DNA from: JAABTH01 sp964390725
GTDB taxonomy: Bacteria; Bacillota; Dethiobacteria; DTU022
Direction of reading: 5' to 3'
NCBI GenBank assembly: GCA_964390725.1
Contig: CAYMIW010000011.1
Location: forward strand, 1-64,000
DNA: 64,000 nt
Shown here in pieces: positions 43,689 through 52,903 of this stretch (position 1 is its first letter; each line of letters begins with the position of its first letter). The notes beneath the pieces are model-generated. The model did not search any database. It was not told where the DNA came from and saw only the letters and a program-made list of their open reading frames with translations. A program made the position numbers and the translations under genes.

Positions 43689-45728
43689 GTGAGCACAACC
43701 TACAAGGTAGGTATAGTGGGAGCCGGAAATATGGGTAGTGGTATCGCCCAGAAGATGGCTCAGGAGAAATTAGATGTGGTAATGGTAGATACCAAGCAAG
43801 AATTTGTTGAGCGCGGTATGAATATTATTCGGCAGACCCTGCAGGAAGCTGTGGAACGTAAAATATTTACTCCGGAGCAGGTAGATGAAATTGTCGGCCG
43901 TGTCAAGGGCACAACAGACCTGAACGAGCTGAAAGATGCCGACATGGTTGTCGAGGCTATTTTTGAGGATGTCCAGGTGAAAGGTGAACTGTTTGCCAAG
44001 CTGGATAAAATTTGCGAAACGAAGACTATCTTTTCAACCAACACCTCCAGTTTTTATGTGGCCAGCATTGCCAAATATACTGAGCGTCCCGACCGTTTTG
44101 TTGGTACCCACTACTTTTTCCATCCGGCCAAGAACCGCCTGGTAGAGGTTATCTCGCATGAAGGAACCAGTGAAGAAACGGTTGAGAAGGTATTGCAAAT
44201 AGCCAACATGCACGGGAAAACCCCGATTGTTGTTAAGGATTCGCCCGGTTTTGCTGTTAACCGTATTTTTATTCCCTGGTATGTTGAAGCAATCCGCATT
44301 ATTGAGGAAGGCAAGGCAAATGTGGCAACCGTTAACGAGGCGACAAAGCACGCTTTTGGTATTGGCCTCGGTCTCTTTGACCTGTGGAATATGTCTGGCG
44401 GAACTGTAATTGGGCTGCACGCATCGAAGAGCCTCGGTGAAGAACTGGGCAGCTTCTATGCTCCTCCCGAGCTGCTGCGTCACCAGGTTGAAGACCTTAA
44501 TTCCGATTTTGCTATTGAAGGTGAAGTGGATAAGAGCATGTTCGACTACATCGGACAACGCCTTTATGCAGTAGGTATTGGCGTGGCCTGCGCCCAGGTT
44601 GACGAGGGTGTTGCCTCTATCGAGGATGTTGACCGTGGAATTAAGATTGGTTTGGCCTGGCGCCAGGGTCCTTTTGAGCTGGCTAACAGTATGGGTATTG
44701 ATAAGGCATACCAGCTTGTTAAGGAACTGACCGAGCGCAGCGATTTCAAAATGCCCAAACTGCTTGAAGAACAGTATAAGAAGGGTGTTCCGTTTGAATT
44801 TAATTATGTCGATTTAGAGGTTAAAGGCGATATTGCCTATATTACTGTTAACCGCCCGGAAGCAATGAATGCCCTGAACCCGGTGGTTATGAAACAGCTT
44901 TCTGAAAAATTCGCAGAAGCTGAGAAGAACAGCGCTGTGAAGGCCATTGCCATTAAGGGTAAAGGCAAGGCCTTTATTGCCGGCGCCGACATCAAGTTCT
45001 TTGTTGACAATATTAAAAATAACAATGTGGATAAAACCTATGAATTCACCAAGTTTGGCCAGGAACTGCTGCTTAAAATAGAGCGGTCTTCCAAGCTGAC
45101 CATTGCCGTGGTTGACGGGCTTTCTCTTGGTGGGGGCAGTGAAGTGGCGCTGGCTTGCCAGGCTATTGTGGCAACCCCGCAGGGTTCTTTCGGTTTCCCC
45201 GAAACCAATATCGGTATTTTCCCCGGTCTTGGCGGAATGTTCCGTATTGAGCGGCACCTGGGTGTGGAACTGGCAAAATACTATGTATTTATCGGCGAGG
45301 GAATCAGTGCCGGGCAGGCATATGAACTGGGTATAGTAACCAAGCTGGTAGATCGGGCTGAAGTTGACCAGGCAATTAAAGACCTGGCAGCCAAGGGCAA
45401 ATTCGATAAATATGCTGCCCGTGAAATTCCGGCGGCATATAAGGCTAAAAAAGAACTGATGGCCGGCGACAATGCAGAGAAGCTGCTGCGTGGAGAAAAA
45501 CCTGCCGGTGTGGATGACGAGCTGGCGGAAAAAACCTTGAAGAGGCTTTCCAGGAAGGCTCCGATTGCCCTTAAAATGGCAAACGAGATGATTGAGGCCC
45601 AGTCCGGGGTTTCAGAAGAAGAAGCAATTAAATTAGAATTGGACCGCCTGCACGAGATTTTTGCAACCAAGGATGCCCTGGCCGGTCTGCAGTCTCCGGG
45701 TCGCCCGCCGCAGTATAAAGGTGAATAA
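43689..45728 (+). CDS. 3-hydroxyacyl-CoA dehydrogenase / enoyl-CoA hydratase fusion
   Basis: About 679 residues. GTG 43689 is spaced well behind AAAGGAGGAG; TTG 43683 is too close. The N-terminus is an NAD-binding dehydrogenase (GIVGAGNMGSGIAQKMAQEK, NTSSF, GTHYFFHPAKNRLVEV), followed by the two dehydrogenase C-terminal domains and, from about 375, a crotonase domain (NRPEAMNALNP, IAGADIKFF, LSLGGGSEVALACQ, FPETNIGIFPGLGG). This order (dehydrogenase first) is that of FadN-type proteins. It performs hydration and oxidation steps of fatty acid beta-oxidation, or the reverse. It is followed by a thiolase, completing the cycle except for acyl-CoA dehydrogenase. Confidence 0.93.
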   Translation: MSTTYKVGIVGAGNMGSGIAQKMAQEKLDVVMVDTKQEFVERGMNIIRQTLQEAVERKIFTPEQVDEIVGRVKGTTDLNELKDADMVVEAIFEDVQVKGELFAKLDKICETKTIFSTNTSSFYVASIAKYTERPDRFVGTHYFFHPAKNRLVEVISHEGTSEETVEKVLQIANMHGKTPIVVKDSPGFAVNRIFIPWYVEAIRIIEEGKANVATVNEATKHAFGIGLGLFDLWNMSGGTVIGLHASKSLGEELGSFYAPPELLRHQVEDLNSDFAIEGEVDKSMFDYIGQRLYAVGIGVACAQVDEGVASIEDVDRGIKIGLAWRQGPFELANSMGIDKAYQLVKELTERSDFKMPKLLEEQYKKGVPFEFNYVDLEVKGDIAYITVNRPEAMNALNPVVMKQLSEKFAEAEKNSAVKAIAIKGKGKAFIAGADIKFFVDNIKNNNVDKTYEFTKFGQELLLKIERSSKLTIAVVDGLSLGGGSEVALACQAIVATPQGSFGFPETNIGIFPGLGGMFRIERHLGVELAKYYVFIGEGISAGQAYELGIVTKLVDRAEVDQAIKDLAAKGKFDKYAAREIPAAYKAKKELMAGDNAEKLLRGEKPAGVDDELAEKTLKRLSRKAPIALKMANEMIEAQSGVSEEEAIKLELDRLHEIFATKDALAGLQSPGRPPQYKGE

Positions 45729-45749
45729 TATAAAATAAAATGAGCTAAA

Positions 45750-45770
45750 CCCCCGGAGCTTTTCCGGGGG
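45750..45770 (+). terminator. Hairpin between the beta-oxidation genes
   Basis: CCCCCGG, AGCTTTT, CCGGGGG. No T tail; it may tune the ratio of the two products or protect mRNA ends. Confidence 0.5.
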
Positions 45771-45797
45771 AAAGCTTTCTGAGGAAGGAGTAAATCA

Positions 45798-46991
45798 ATG
45801 TTTAAAAAAGCTTATATTCCATACGGGGGATATTACAGCACCCCCTTCAGCAAGTGGCAGGGCAGCCTGCAGAATGATAATGCAATTGAACTGGGGGCAA
45901 AAACCAGTAAGCGCTGGTTTGAGCAAAAGGGTTTAAACCCCGCGGAAGAACTTGAATACCTATACCTGGGAATAACCGTGGGACAGCACCGTGTATTTTT
46001 TGGGGCAACCTGGCCGGCAGTGCTGCTTGGCGCACCCGATATACCCGGAATGACAATTATGCAGGCCTGCTCAACCTCTACAACTTCTGTTTACAATGCG
46101 GCAAGCTCGGTTGAAAACGGTAATGTTAATACAGCTTACTGCCTCATGGTTGACCGCTGCTCTAACGGACCGCATACAATCTGGCCGAACCCTCTTGGGC
46201 CCGGCGGAGAAGTAATTTCTGAAAACTGGAACATGGATAATATGCAGGGTGACCCTGCTACCGGTTTAGGCATGATTAATACAGCTGAAAACGTGGCTAA
46301 AGAGAACGGGTTTACCCGGGAAGAAGCCGATGAGCTTGTTTACGTGCGCTACATGCAGTATGAAGAAGCTCTGGCCAATGATCGCGCTTTCCAGAAACGC
46401 TACATGTTTCCTGTAGAAGGAACCAAGTCCCGTAAAGAAAAAGTTCTGCTTGAAGAAGATGAAGGCCTGGTTAAAACTTCTAAGGAAAAACTGGCTAAAC
46501 TACGTCCGGTGCTTGAAGGGGGCATTCATACTTTTGGGGCACAGACCCACCCTGCTGATGGTAACTGTGGCCTGATTGTTACTACAAAAGAAAATGCTGA
46601 GCGGTTAAGCACTGATCCTAAAATACCCGTTCAGGTTATTTCGTACGGTTATGCCAGGACCAAGAAAGCGCATATGCCCATGGCTCCTGTTCCGGCTTCA
46701 AAACTGGCCCTGGAAAGAGCCGGTTTAAAAGCAGCAGATATGGTTGCCGTTAAAAACCACAACCCCTTTATTGCCAACGACCTTTACCTGGCAAAGGGGC
46801 TCGGCCTTGACGCTACCAAGTTCAATAACTACGGCTGCTCAATGGTATTCGGCCACCCGCAGGCTCCGACGGTCGGCCGCCTGTTGATTGAAGGTATAGA
46901 AGAAGCGGCTATCAAGGGCGGTGGTTACGTGCTGGCAACAGGCTGCGCTGCCGGCGATACTGGTGCTGCCATTATTGTAAAGGTTGGCTAA
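45798..46991 (+). CDS. Thiolase-family acyltransferase (atypical)
   Basis: 397 residues. Thiolase fold with a nucleophile cysteine in MTIMQACSTSTTSVYNAAS. The later motifs differ from classical thiolases: GHPQAPTVG replaces GHPxGxSG and the terminal cysteine motif is GCAAGDTG instead of CxGGGxG. The active histidine and the second cysteine are still present, so thiolysis of 3-ketoacyl-CoA is likely. Its placement behind the dehydrogenase/hydratase fusion supports a beta-oxidation role. ATG 45798 follows AAGGAG with normal spacing. Confidence 0.87.
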   Translation: MFKKAYIPYGGYYSTPFSKWQGSLQNDNAIELGAKTSKRWFEQKGLNPAEELEYLYLGITVGQHRVFFGATWPAVLLGAPDIPGMTIMQACSTSTTSVYNAASSVENGNVNTAYCLMVDRCSNGPHTIWPNPLGPGGEVISENWNMDNMQGDPATGLGMINTAENVAKENGFTREEADELVYVRYMQYEEALANDRAFQKRYMFPVEGTKSRKEKVLLEEDEGLVKTSKEKLAKLRPVLEGGIHTFGAQTHPADGNCGLIVTTKENAERLSTDPKIPVQVISYGYARTKKAHMPMAPVPASKLALERAGLKAADMVAVKNHNPFIANDLYLAKGLGLDATKFNNYGCSMVFGHPQAPTVGRLLIEGIEEAAIKGGGYVLATGCAAGDTGAAIIVKVG

Positions 46992-47011
46992 TGTAAAAAA
47001 TAAGCTGGGCG

Positions 47012-47032
47012 GCCCGGTACTGTTAACCGGGC
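47012..47032 (+). terminator. Hairpin after the thiolase gene
   Basis: GCCCGGT, loop, ACCGGGC, followed within a few bases by a TTTTATTT stretch: probable terminator of the beta-oxidation transcript. Confidence 0.65.
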
Positions 47033-47071
47033 TACTCAGTTTTATTTGCACAGGGGAGGTATAGACGCCAG

Positions 47072-47920
47072 ATGGAACCGGAAAGTATCAGTAATGAAGA
47101 AAATAAGTATACAATCCTTGAAGCTATGATGGAACTGGCTCCCTACATCCAATCACTATTCCCACTTGAATGCACTATTGCTGTTACAGACACAGAAAAA
47201 TTTCTCTTCTGCCTAAATTCAAAAGACCTGGTTTTAGATAATACCGGCCAGGCTATTCCCGAAAAAAGTGGTATTCGAAGGGCCATCCAGACAGGTTCGG
47301 TGCAAAACACCGTTCTACCGACCGAAGTATATGGGGTTCCTTTCCGTTCTGTGGTTGTGCCGGTTAAGAATAACCAGGGGATGATTGTTGGCTGCCTGGC
47401 TTTCGGAACCAGCCTGCAGAACCAGGAAACATTAGAAGAAGTAGTTCATACATTTGCCAATACCAGTGAAGAGGTGCTTGCCTCAACAGAAGAAATTGCT
47501 GCCTCGGCCCAGGAACTTGCCGAGCACATGAATGAGATAGATGTTCTCAGTAAGGATATGGAAGGAATGGTTGGCGAAACAGACGAATTGCTGAATATGA
47601 TTAAAAAAGTTGCCGGAAATGCCAATCTTCTCGGTCTTAATGCTTCAATTGAGGCAGCCAGGGCTGGAAACGCGGGCAGCGGTTTCAGCGTGGTGGCAAC
47701 GGAAATCAGGAAAATGGCTGACAACAGTGCTACTTCCGCCGAAGATATTAAAGCGCTTATCGACAACATGAAAAACAAGATGGATAACATTATCGAAAGA
47801 GTTCCGGCAGTGCTCGATAATTCCCAGCAGCAGGCGGCGGCAATTGAAGAAATTGCTTCTTCAATACAGCACCTGCACAAGTATATCGACGATATTGAAG
47901 CAATAGCAAAGAAAATATAA
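47072..47920 (+). CDS. Soluble methyl-accepting chemotaxis-type receptor
   Basis: 282 residues without membrane helices. An N-terminal sensor domain (about 1-125; IQSLFPLECTIAVTDTEKFL) is followed by a short cytoplasmic signalling domain with the conserved hairpin tip region (NLLGLNASIEAARAGNAGSG, FSVVATEIRKMADNSA). The coil is shorter than in standard chemoreceptors. It would signal to CheA/CheW; no other chemotaxis gene is in the window. ATG 47072 with GGGGAGG about 13 bases upstream, a rather long spacing. Confidence 0.88.
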   Translation: MEPESISNEENKYTILEAMMELAPYIQSLFPLECTIAVTDTEKFLFCLNSKDLVLDNTGQAIPEKSGIRRAIQTGSVQNTVLPTEVYGVPFRSVVVPVKNNQGMIVGCLAFGTSLQNQETLEEVVHTFANTSEEVLASTEEIAASAQELAEHMNEIDVLSKDMEGMVGETDELLNMIKKVAGNANLLGLNASIEAARAGNAGSGFSVVATEIRKMADNSATSAEDIKALIDNMKNKMDNIIERVPAVLDNSQQQAAAIEEIASSIQHLHKYIDDIEAIAKKI

Positions 47921-47921
47921 A

Positions 47922-47954
47922 AAATAAGACAGGGGACGGTTCTCTGTCTTATTT
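47922..47954. repeat. Dispersed palindromic repeat, copy 1
   Basis: AAATAAGACAG, a GGGACGGTTCT centre, CTGTCTTATTT. The arms are perfect complements, so the transcript forms a hairpin that could also terminate the chemoreceptor gene just upstream. Confidence 0.85.
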
Positions 47955-48077
47955 CTTATGCTCACTTTTTACCGTTTTTGGTATTAACTAAGTCGGTAAA
48001 ATCTAACGATAAAACGGCTGTTACAATAGCAAAATAAAACGTGACGGAGATTGATCTGCCGTCACGTTATTTTTTTC

Positions 48078-48153
48078 TGGTGCGCCTGGGAGGATTTGAA
48101 CCCCCGGCTAACGGATTAGAAGTCCGCTGCTCTATCCCCTGAGCTACAGGCGC
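48078..48153 (-). tRNA. tRNA-Arg (anticodon UCU)
   Basis: On the minus strand GCGCCTG begins the acceptor stem and CAGGCGC closes it, followed by A and an encoded CCA. D-arm (GCTC...GAGC), anticodon loop CTTCTAA with TCT at 48118-48120, and T-arm (GGGTTCAAATCC) are standard. 76 bases. Confidence 0.97.
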
Positions 48154-48198
48154 GCATTGCTATTTTACCCTGCCTGCCGGAAAAAATCAAGGTGTCCC

Positions 48199-48231
48199 AA
48201 ATAAGACAGGGGACGGTTCTCTGTCTTATTT
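48199..48231. repeat. Dispersed palindromic repeat, copy 2
   Basis: Same orientation and same 33 bases as copy 1, upstream (5') of the tRNA on its strand. Confidence 0.85.
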
Positions 48232-48355
48232 GTTATTTTATAATTTTAGGATGAAGCTAGGCTGCTCTGCTGAATAACTTAAGATGGAACTTTAGAATAT
48301 ATATATGCCGTCGGCATCAAAAAGTATAATTGAATGAAAAGGTTTATACACGTCG

Positions 48356-48386
48356 GATAAGACAGAGAACCGTCCCCTGTCTTATC
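48356..48386. repeat. Dispersed palindromic repeat, copy 3 (inverted)
   Basis: GATAAGACAG, AGAACCGTCCC, CTGTCTTATC: the same element with its centre in the opposite orientation. Confidence 0.85.
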
Positions 48387-48404
48387 TTCTGCCTTGTTGC
48401 TTTT

Positions 48405-48433
48405 TTGACTTTGTTTGCATTTGGGTTTATATT
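48405..48433 (+). promoter_or_regulatory. Promoter of the clostripain-family gene
   Basis: TTGACT (48405-48410), 17 bases, TATATT (48428-48433), about 60 bases before ATG 48497. Confidence 0.7.
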
Positions 48434-48496
48434 GATTTTAATACCCATTGCTAATATTATAATGCTATTGCTGCTTGAGGAAAGTGAGGCTGGATA

Positions 48497-50947
48497 ATGG
48501 ATCGGAAAAGCGGTGGCGGGTCCAGGAAAAAGAGGGTGACCGGTAGCGCATCCGGGGGCGGTGTTTTTAAACGTGGATCCGGAGTGACGCCAAAGGGAGG
48601 CAAACCGGTCGGTAGTGCCTCCGGCTATTCAGATCGTAAGCAGGGCAGCAGCAGCCCGCTTGGCACTCCTCCATCTTCAACTTCAGGGGGAAGTTTCGGC
48701 GGTCAGCGCCCACCTTCAGGGTCGGGCCCGGGCTTTAATTTCCCTGCTTCACGAAGGAGCGGGGGTAGTGGTTGCGGACTATCTCTGGGCAAGTTGCTGG
48801 TGCTGGCTATTATAATTATTGTTGGCTACTTGCTGTTAAGAAGCTGCAGCGGAATTGTTTCCGATCCTGCTGAAAGCCTGTATCCGGGAGGTTCCAACTC
48901 AAACGAACTGGTATCGCCTGCTGTTTCAGGCGACCCGGCTAATAACCAAATCAGCCCAATGACAGGTATTACCGGACCGCGAACAAGGCGAACGGAAATT
49001 CTCGGTAATGGCCGTGATGTTTTTACAATTATGATTTACATGTGTGGTACAGATTTGGAAAGTAATTACGGGATGGCAACAGCAGATCTGAACGAAATGC
49101 TGCATGCCAACATCAGTGATAAAGTTAATATTATTGTGGAAACGGGTGGTACGAGCAGGTGGCGTAACAGCATTATCAAGAACAATACCAACCAGCGCTA
49201 CCAGGTTACCGGGTCTGGATTAAAGCCGCTTGAAGAAAACCTGGGCAAAAGGCCGATGACTGATCCGGCGACCCTGCAGGACTTTGTCGAATATAGTGCA
49301 GCCAACTTTCCGGCGAACCGTTACGCCCTGATTTTCTGGGATCATGGTGGTGGTTCGCTGAGTGGGTATGGATATGATCAACTTTACCCTAACAGTGGTT
49401 CGATGACCATTAACCAGATTCACGCAGCCCTCGAGGGAGCGAGCGTCAAGTTTGATTTTATCGGCTTTGATGCCTGCCTGATGGCTACCCTGGAAACAGC
49501 TTACATGCTCAATTATCATGCTGACTACATGATCGCCTCGGAAGAAACTGAGCCGGGGATTGGCTGGTATTACACAAACTGGTTGTCGGCGCTTTCTGCC
49601 AACACCTCCATGGGTACGGCCGAGATAGGCAGGATGATCATTGACGATTTTGTGGAAAAGTGCGGGCAGGAAGTGCCGCGGGATGTAACTACCTTATCGT
49701 TGATTGACCTGGTTGTTTTGAACAACGAGGTAGATGAAGCTTTCAAGCAGTTTGCCAAATCGGCTGACCTCCAGCTTGATGATGATTACCGGGTAATATC
49801 CAATGCCCGTGGTAATTCGAGAGAGTTTAATCGCTCCAGGCTGGACCAGGTGGACCTGATCGATTTAGCCCGAAAAATAGATTCTCCCGAGTCCAGGGAA
49901 CTGGTTAGTGCCCTGCAAAATTCAATCCTTTATAACCGGACTTCGAACAACATTTCCAATGCACACGGGGTATCGATTTATTTTCCCTATGACCAGCTGA
50001 AGAATGTTGCTTCAATGCTCTCTATCTATGACAATATCGGGATGACCGAGGAATATACCGGTCTGATTAGGAAGTTTGCTAATTTGGTTGTTGGCGGCCA
50101 GATCACAACCAGCGGCAGCGGTAACGCCTTCGGCTCACTGCTCGGTTCGATAGGCAGTTCTACCCAGGGCAGCTCATCTGACCTTTGGGCCCTGGCCTGG
50201 AATACTTTTTTCTCCAACCCCGATTTTAGTAATTTTACAGGGGCTTTAACCGGAACCGCAGATTCGTGGGTTGACCCGAACCTGATTCAATCAGGAGCAG
50301 ATTATTATAAAGACAACTACCTTGATGCAAACAGCCTTATTCTAACCCGCAAAGGGCAAAACCAGGTTCTTCAGCTAACGGATGAACAGTGGGACCTGGT
50401 TCAAAAAGTAGAGCTGAATGTTTTCTTTGATGATGGCACGGGATATATTGACCTGGGTCTCGACAACGTTTATGAATTTGATGAAGATGGTGACCTGTTG
50501 ATTGTTTTTGACCGGACCTGGTTAGCCCTTGACAATCATGTTGTAGCCTACTATGTTGAAAGTATCGAGGATACAGGCTCAACCTGGGCGATAAACGGCC
50601 GCATTCCGGCCATGCTGAATGATCAGCTGGTTGATATAATCGTTCGCTTTAATAATGATTATCCCTACGGTGTTGTTGCCGGTGCCAGGATTGATTACGA
50701 GGGGTTAACCAATACAGCAGCCAAGGGGTTGATTGAGATCAACCGGGGCGATGTAATCGACTTTCTCTGCGATTTCTACACCTACGATGAAGATTACGAC
50801 AACAGCTATTACCTGGGGGAACAGATGATAGTAGAAGGTGATTTGGAAGTAAGCAATGTCTTTATCGGCGACGCCAGGTGCCTGGTGACGTATAAACTGA
50901 CCGATATTTACAATAACACCTATTGGACCCCGGCAGTAATCTACTAA
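48497..50947 (+). CDS. Clostripain-family (C11) cysteine protease, membrane-anchored
   Basis: 816 residues. A Gly/Ser/Lys-rich disordered N-terminus (1-95) precedes one membrane helix (about 97-114), so the rest is extracellular. The C11 domain follows (IMIYMCGTDLESNYGMAT, FWDHGGGSLSGYG with His at about 283, FDACLMATLE with Cys at about 327, IASEETEPGIGW). Clostripain-type enzymes cut after Arg or Lys. The last 250 residues form an additional beta-rich region. It may process surface proteins such as the dockerin proteins encoded nearby. ATG 48497 follows GAGGAAAGTGAGG; a promoter lies at 48405. Confidence 0.9.
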   Translation: MDRKSGGGSRKKRVTGSASGGGVFKRGSGVTPKGGKPVGSASGYSDRKQGSSSPLGTPPSSTSGGSFGGQRPPSGSGPGFNFPASRRSGGSGCGLSLGKLLVLAIIIIVGYLLLRSCSGIVSDPAESLYPGGSNSNELVSPAVSGDPANNQISPMTGITGPRTRRTEILGNGRDVFTIMIYMCGTDLESNYGMATADLNEMLHANISDKVNIIVETGGTSRWRNSIIKNNTNQRYQVTGSGLKPLEENLGKRPMTDPATLQDFVEYSAANFPANRYALIFWDHGGGSLSGYGYDQLYPNSGSMTINQIHAALEGASVKFDFIGFDACLMATLETAYMLNYHADYMIASEETEPGIGWYYTNWLSALSANTSMGTAEIGRMIIDDFVEKCGQEVPRDVTTLSLIDLVVLNNEVDEAFKQFAKSADLQLDDDYRVISNARGNSREFNRSRLDQVDLIDLARKIDSPESRELVSALQNSILYNRTSNNISNAHGVSIYFPYDQLKNVASMLSIYDNIGMTEEYTGLIRKFANLVVGGQITTSGSGNAFGSLLGSIGSSTQGSSSDLWALAWNTFFSNPDFSNFTGALTGTADSWVDPNLIQSGADYYKDNYLDANSLILTRKGQNQVLQLTDEQWDLVQKVELNVFFDDGTGYIDLGLDNVYEFDEDGDLLIVFDRTWLALDNHVVAYYVESIEDTGSTWAINGRIPAMLNDQLVDIIVRFNNDYPYGVVAGARIDYEGLTNTAAKGLIEINRGDVIDFLCDFYTYDEDYDNSYYLGEQMIVEGDLEVSNVFIGDARCLVTYKLTDIYNNTYWTPAVIY

Positions 50948-50953
50948 ACAAAT

Positions 50954-50982
50954 ATAAGACAGGGGACGGTTCTCTGTCTTAT
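50954..50982. repeat. Dispersed palindromic repeat, copy 4
   Basis: ATAAGACAG, GGGACGGTTCT, CTGTCTTAT, directly after the clostripain gene stop codon; may serve as its terminator. Confidence 0.85.
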
Positions 50983-51106
50983 TCTTGTTAACAGTTGAAA
51001 GCCGGGCAGAGCTTGTCCGGCTGAAGATGCTTGAAATGGATATCAACAAAATAAATTGCTGCCAGGTAGAAAAAATTTGATTAAGAAAATTTTTATTTAC
51101 CGCTCG

Positions 51107-51137
51107 GATAAGACAGAGAACCGTCCCCTGTCTTATT
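51107..51137. repeat. Dispersed palindromic repeat, copy 5 (inverted)
   Basis: GATAAGACAG, AGAACCGTCCC, CTGTCTTATT, directly before the end of the convergent protease gene; with copy 4 it makes a mirror-image pair around 120 bases. Confidence 0.85.
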
Positions 51138-51140
51138 TGT

Positions 51141-52757
51141 TTAGAATGTGTCAATGAGGCCGAGCGCAAATTGCATTAAAAGGGTAACGTCAACCACGTT
51201 AATTTCTCCGTCTCCATTAACATCTGCCATCGCAGCCTGTTCTTCGGCCAGTTCATCAATCATTAAAACGTGCTGCATGGCAATAACCACGTCCTGCACG
51301 TTGATAATTCCGTCATCATTAATATCGCCGATCTTGTAAATTGAAGGATCATCAATTCTGCCGGACTCAGTTTTAACCGTTACTTCGCAGAACGCGCTGG
51401 AGCTGCCGTCTGCTGTTTCAACCCTTACCGATGCCCTGCCTCCCGCGATGGCGGTAACCATGCCGTTGGCATCGACCCTGGCAATGCTTTCGTTGCTACT
51501 TGACCAGCTCAGCTCAACACTGTTGCTTGTTGCAGGGTTTGTAGTAACAAGCAGGGCTTCTTTATCACCAATCTCAAGGGTTATAGAGTTTTTATTCAGG
51601 ATCAGCAGGACGGACGGCTCTGGTGGAGCATCGGGTTCCCATTGAAGCCATTTTTCAATTGTTTCCCTGTTCAGATCATTCAGGTGGGGGCCACCACTGA
51701 AGTTGCCCGGCGAAGCGAATGAGTGAACGGCAACAACCCGGTAACTGTCGGACTGGCTGTTATAGGAAAGAACAGGGCTGCCGCTGCTTCCGCCACTGGT
51801 GTAGGCGTCATAAAAAAGGCAGTGACTGTCCTGGTTGAGCAGTGTTCCTTCGGCTCGCCACATGCCCATAGTATTTGCATCTTTAACAACCCCTGGGTAA
51901 CCGGTAACAATTACAGAAGTGGGAGTGAAATTGAATTCAAGCGGAACAAAGGTGTCGATGCCACTGAATGGTTCTTCAAAAAATAAGGCGGCATAATCAT
52001 ACTTAATCGACTGGTCCCGGGCGTTATTGTTTTCATGAATAATATAGTTTTGGTTGGTTTCGGCCAGGACCGGTTTTTTTGTGCCGTAAGGTGTTACAAA
52101 ATTGGGCCATACTGTTTCATACTGACCCGGAGAAAAAGTAATTTCACTGAACCAGCCTCCGAGATCTGCTGAATAAATATTGTGAGCGTTGGTCAGGGCC
52201 ACGTAGGGGCTGACTAAAAATCCGCTTCCCCGCATGTAATCGTTGTCGAAATCAATGGTTAGAAAGCCGCTATTGAATAAGGGGTAAGAGGAGGCCCTGG
52301 TGCCGCTGACAGCGGTGCGGTTATCAACCATACCCTGCAATACTAATTTGCTGTTTGGGAAGTCAATTGAAATATCATTCGTCTTCAATTCCGGTGTAGT
52401 CAAAGAATAAGCTGAGGATGATGAGGTGAGTTTGCCCCTGTACTCTTCAGTCCACCTGCGCGAAGCACTATAGAGGGAAGCAGTTTCGGCCGCGGTTAAA
52501 AACCCTGTTTGCGGCCTGAGCATGTAAACGCTTGTTGAGCCATTACTGTTTTCATATTCCAGCCACTTGTGGAAGCAGCCATCTATTACCTGTATGACAA
52601 GGCTGTAATCACTGACATCACCGCCAACGGCAGACTCTTCAAAATCCTGAAAACTGCCTTCTCCGTAATTGGCAGGTGCGGGCAGGACCAGGAGAATGCA
52701 CAGTAATAAAGAAAACAAGAGAAGCCTTGGAAAGCGGTGGAAGAAAGTAAAAGGCAC
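51141..52757 (-). CDS. Secreted trypsin-like serine protease with Big_2 domain and C-terminal dockerin
   Basis: 538 residues. Signal peptide about 1-29. A chymotrypsin/V8-like domain has His192 (TNAHN), Asp254 (KYDYAAL) and Ser325 in TSGGSSGSPV. A bacterial Ig-like domain follows (about 388-465; LSWSSSNESIARVDANGMVT, GGRASVRVETADG), then a dockerin with DINDDGIINVQDVVIAMQHV and DVNGDGEINVVDVTLLMQFA. The dockerin repeats resemble those of the 39458 protein, so it probably binds the same cohesins and brings proteolysis to the surface complex. Its position 10 kb away on the opposite strand shows that the dockerin set is spread out. Confidence 0.92.
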   Translation of the reverse strand: MPFTFFHRFPRLLLFSLLLCILLVLPAPANYGEGSFQDFEESAVGGDVSDYSLVIQVIDGCFHKWLEYENSNGSTSVYMLRPQTGFLTAAETASLYSASRRWTEEYRGKLTSSSSAYSLTTPELKTNDISIDFPNSKLVLQGMVDNRTAVSGTRASSYPLFNSGFLTIDFDNDYMRGSGFLVSPYVALTNAHNIYSADLGGWFSEITFSPGQYETVWPNFVTPYGTKKPVLAETNQNYIIHENNNARDQSIKYDYAALFFEEPFSGIDTFVPLEFNFTPTSVIVTGYPGVVKDANTMGMWRAEGTLLNQDSHCLFYDAYTSGGSSGSPVLSYNSQSDSYRVVAVHSFASPGNFSGGPHLNDLNRETIEKWLQWEPDAPPEPSVLLILNKNSITLEIGDKEALLVTTNPATSNSVELSWSSSNESIARVDANGMVTAIAGGRASVRVETADGSSSAFCEVTVKTESGRIDDPSIYKIGDINDDGIINVQDVVIAMQHVLMIDELAEEQAAMADVNGDGEINVVDVTLLMQFALGLIDTF

Positions 52758-52903
52758 GATATTACCACCTTATCTTTTGGGAAATATATTAGATAGAGGA
52801 ATTATAGCAAAATTCTTACATGACAGTCAAGTTATTCTTATCACCATCCTTCTTTATGTGTTATAATGCACAATAAATATTTCGAAGAAAGGGAGGAGGC
52901 ATT

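Noticed and set aside
47922..51137. CRISPR array from the repeated palindromes
   Set aside because: Copies are irregularly spaced, in both orientations, with genes and a tRNA between them; no array structure and no cas genes anywhere in the window.
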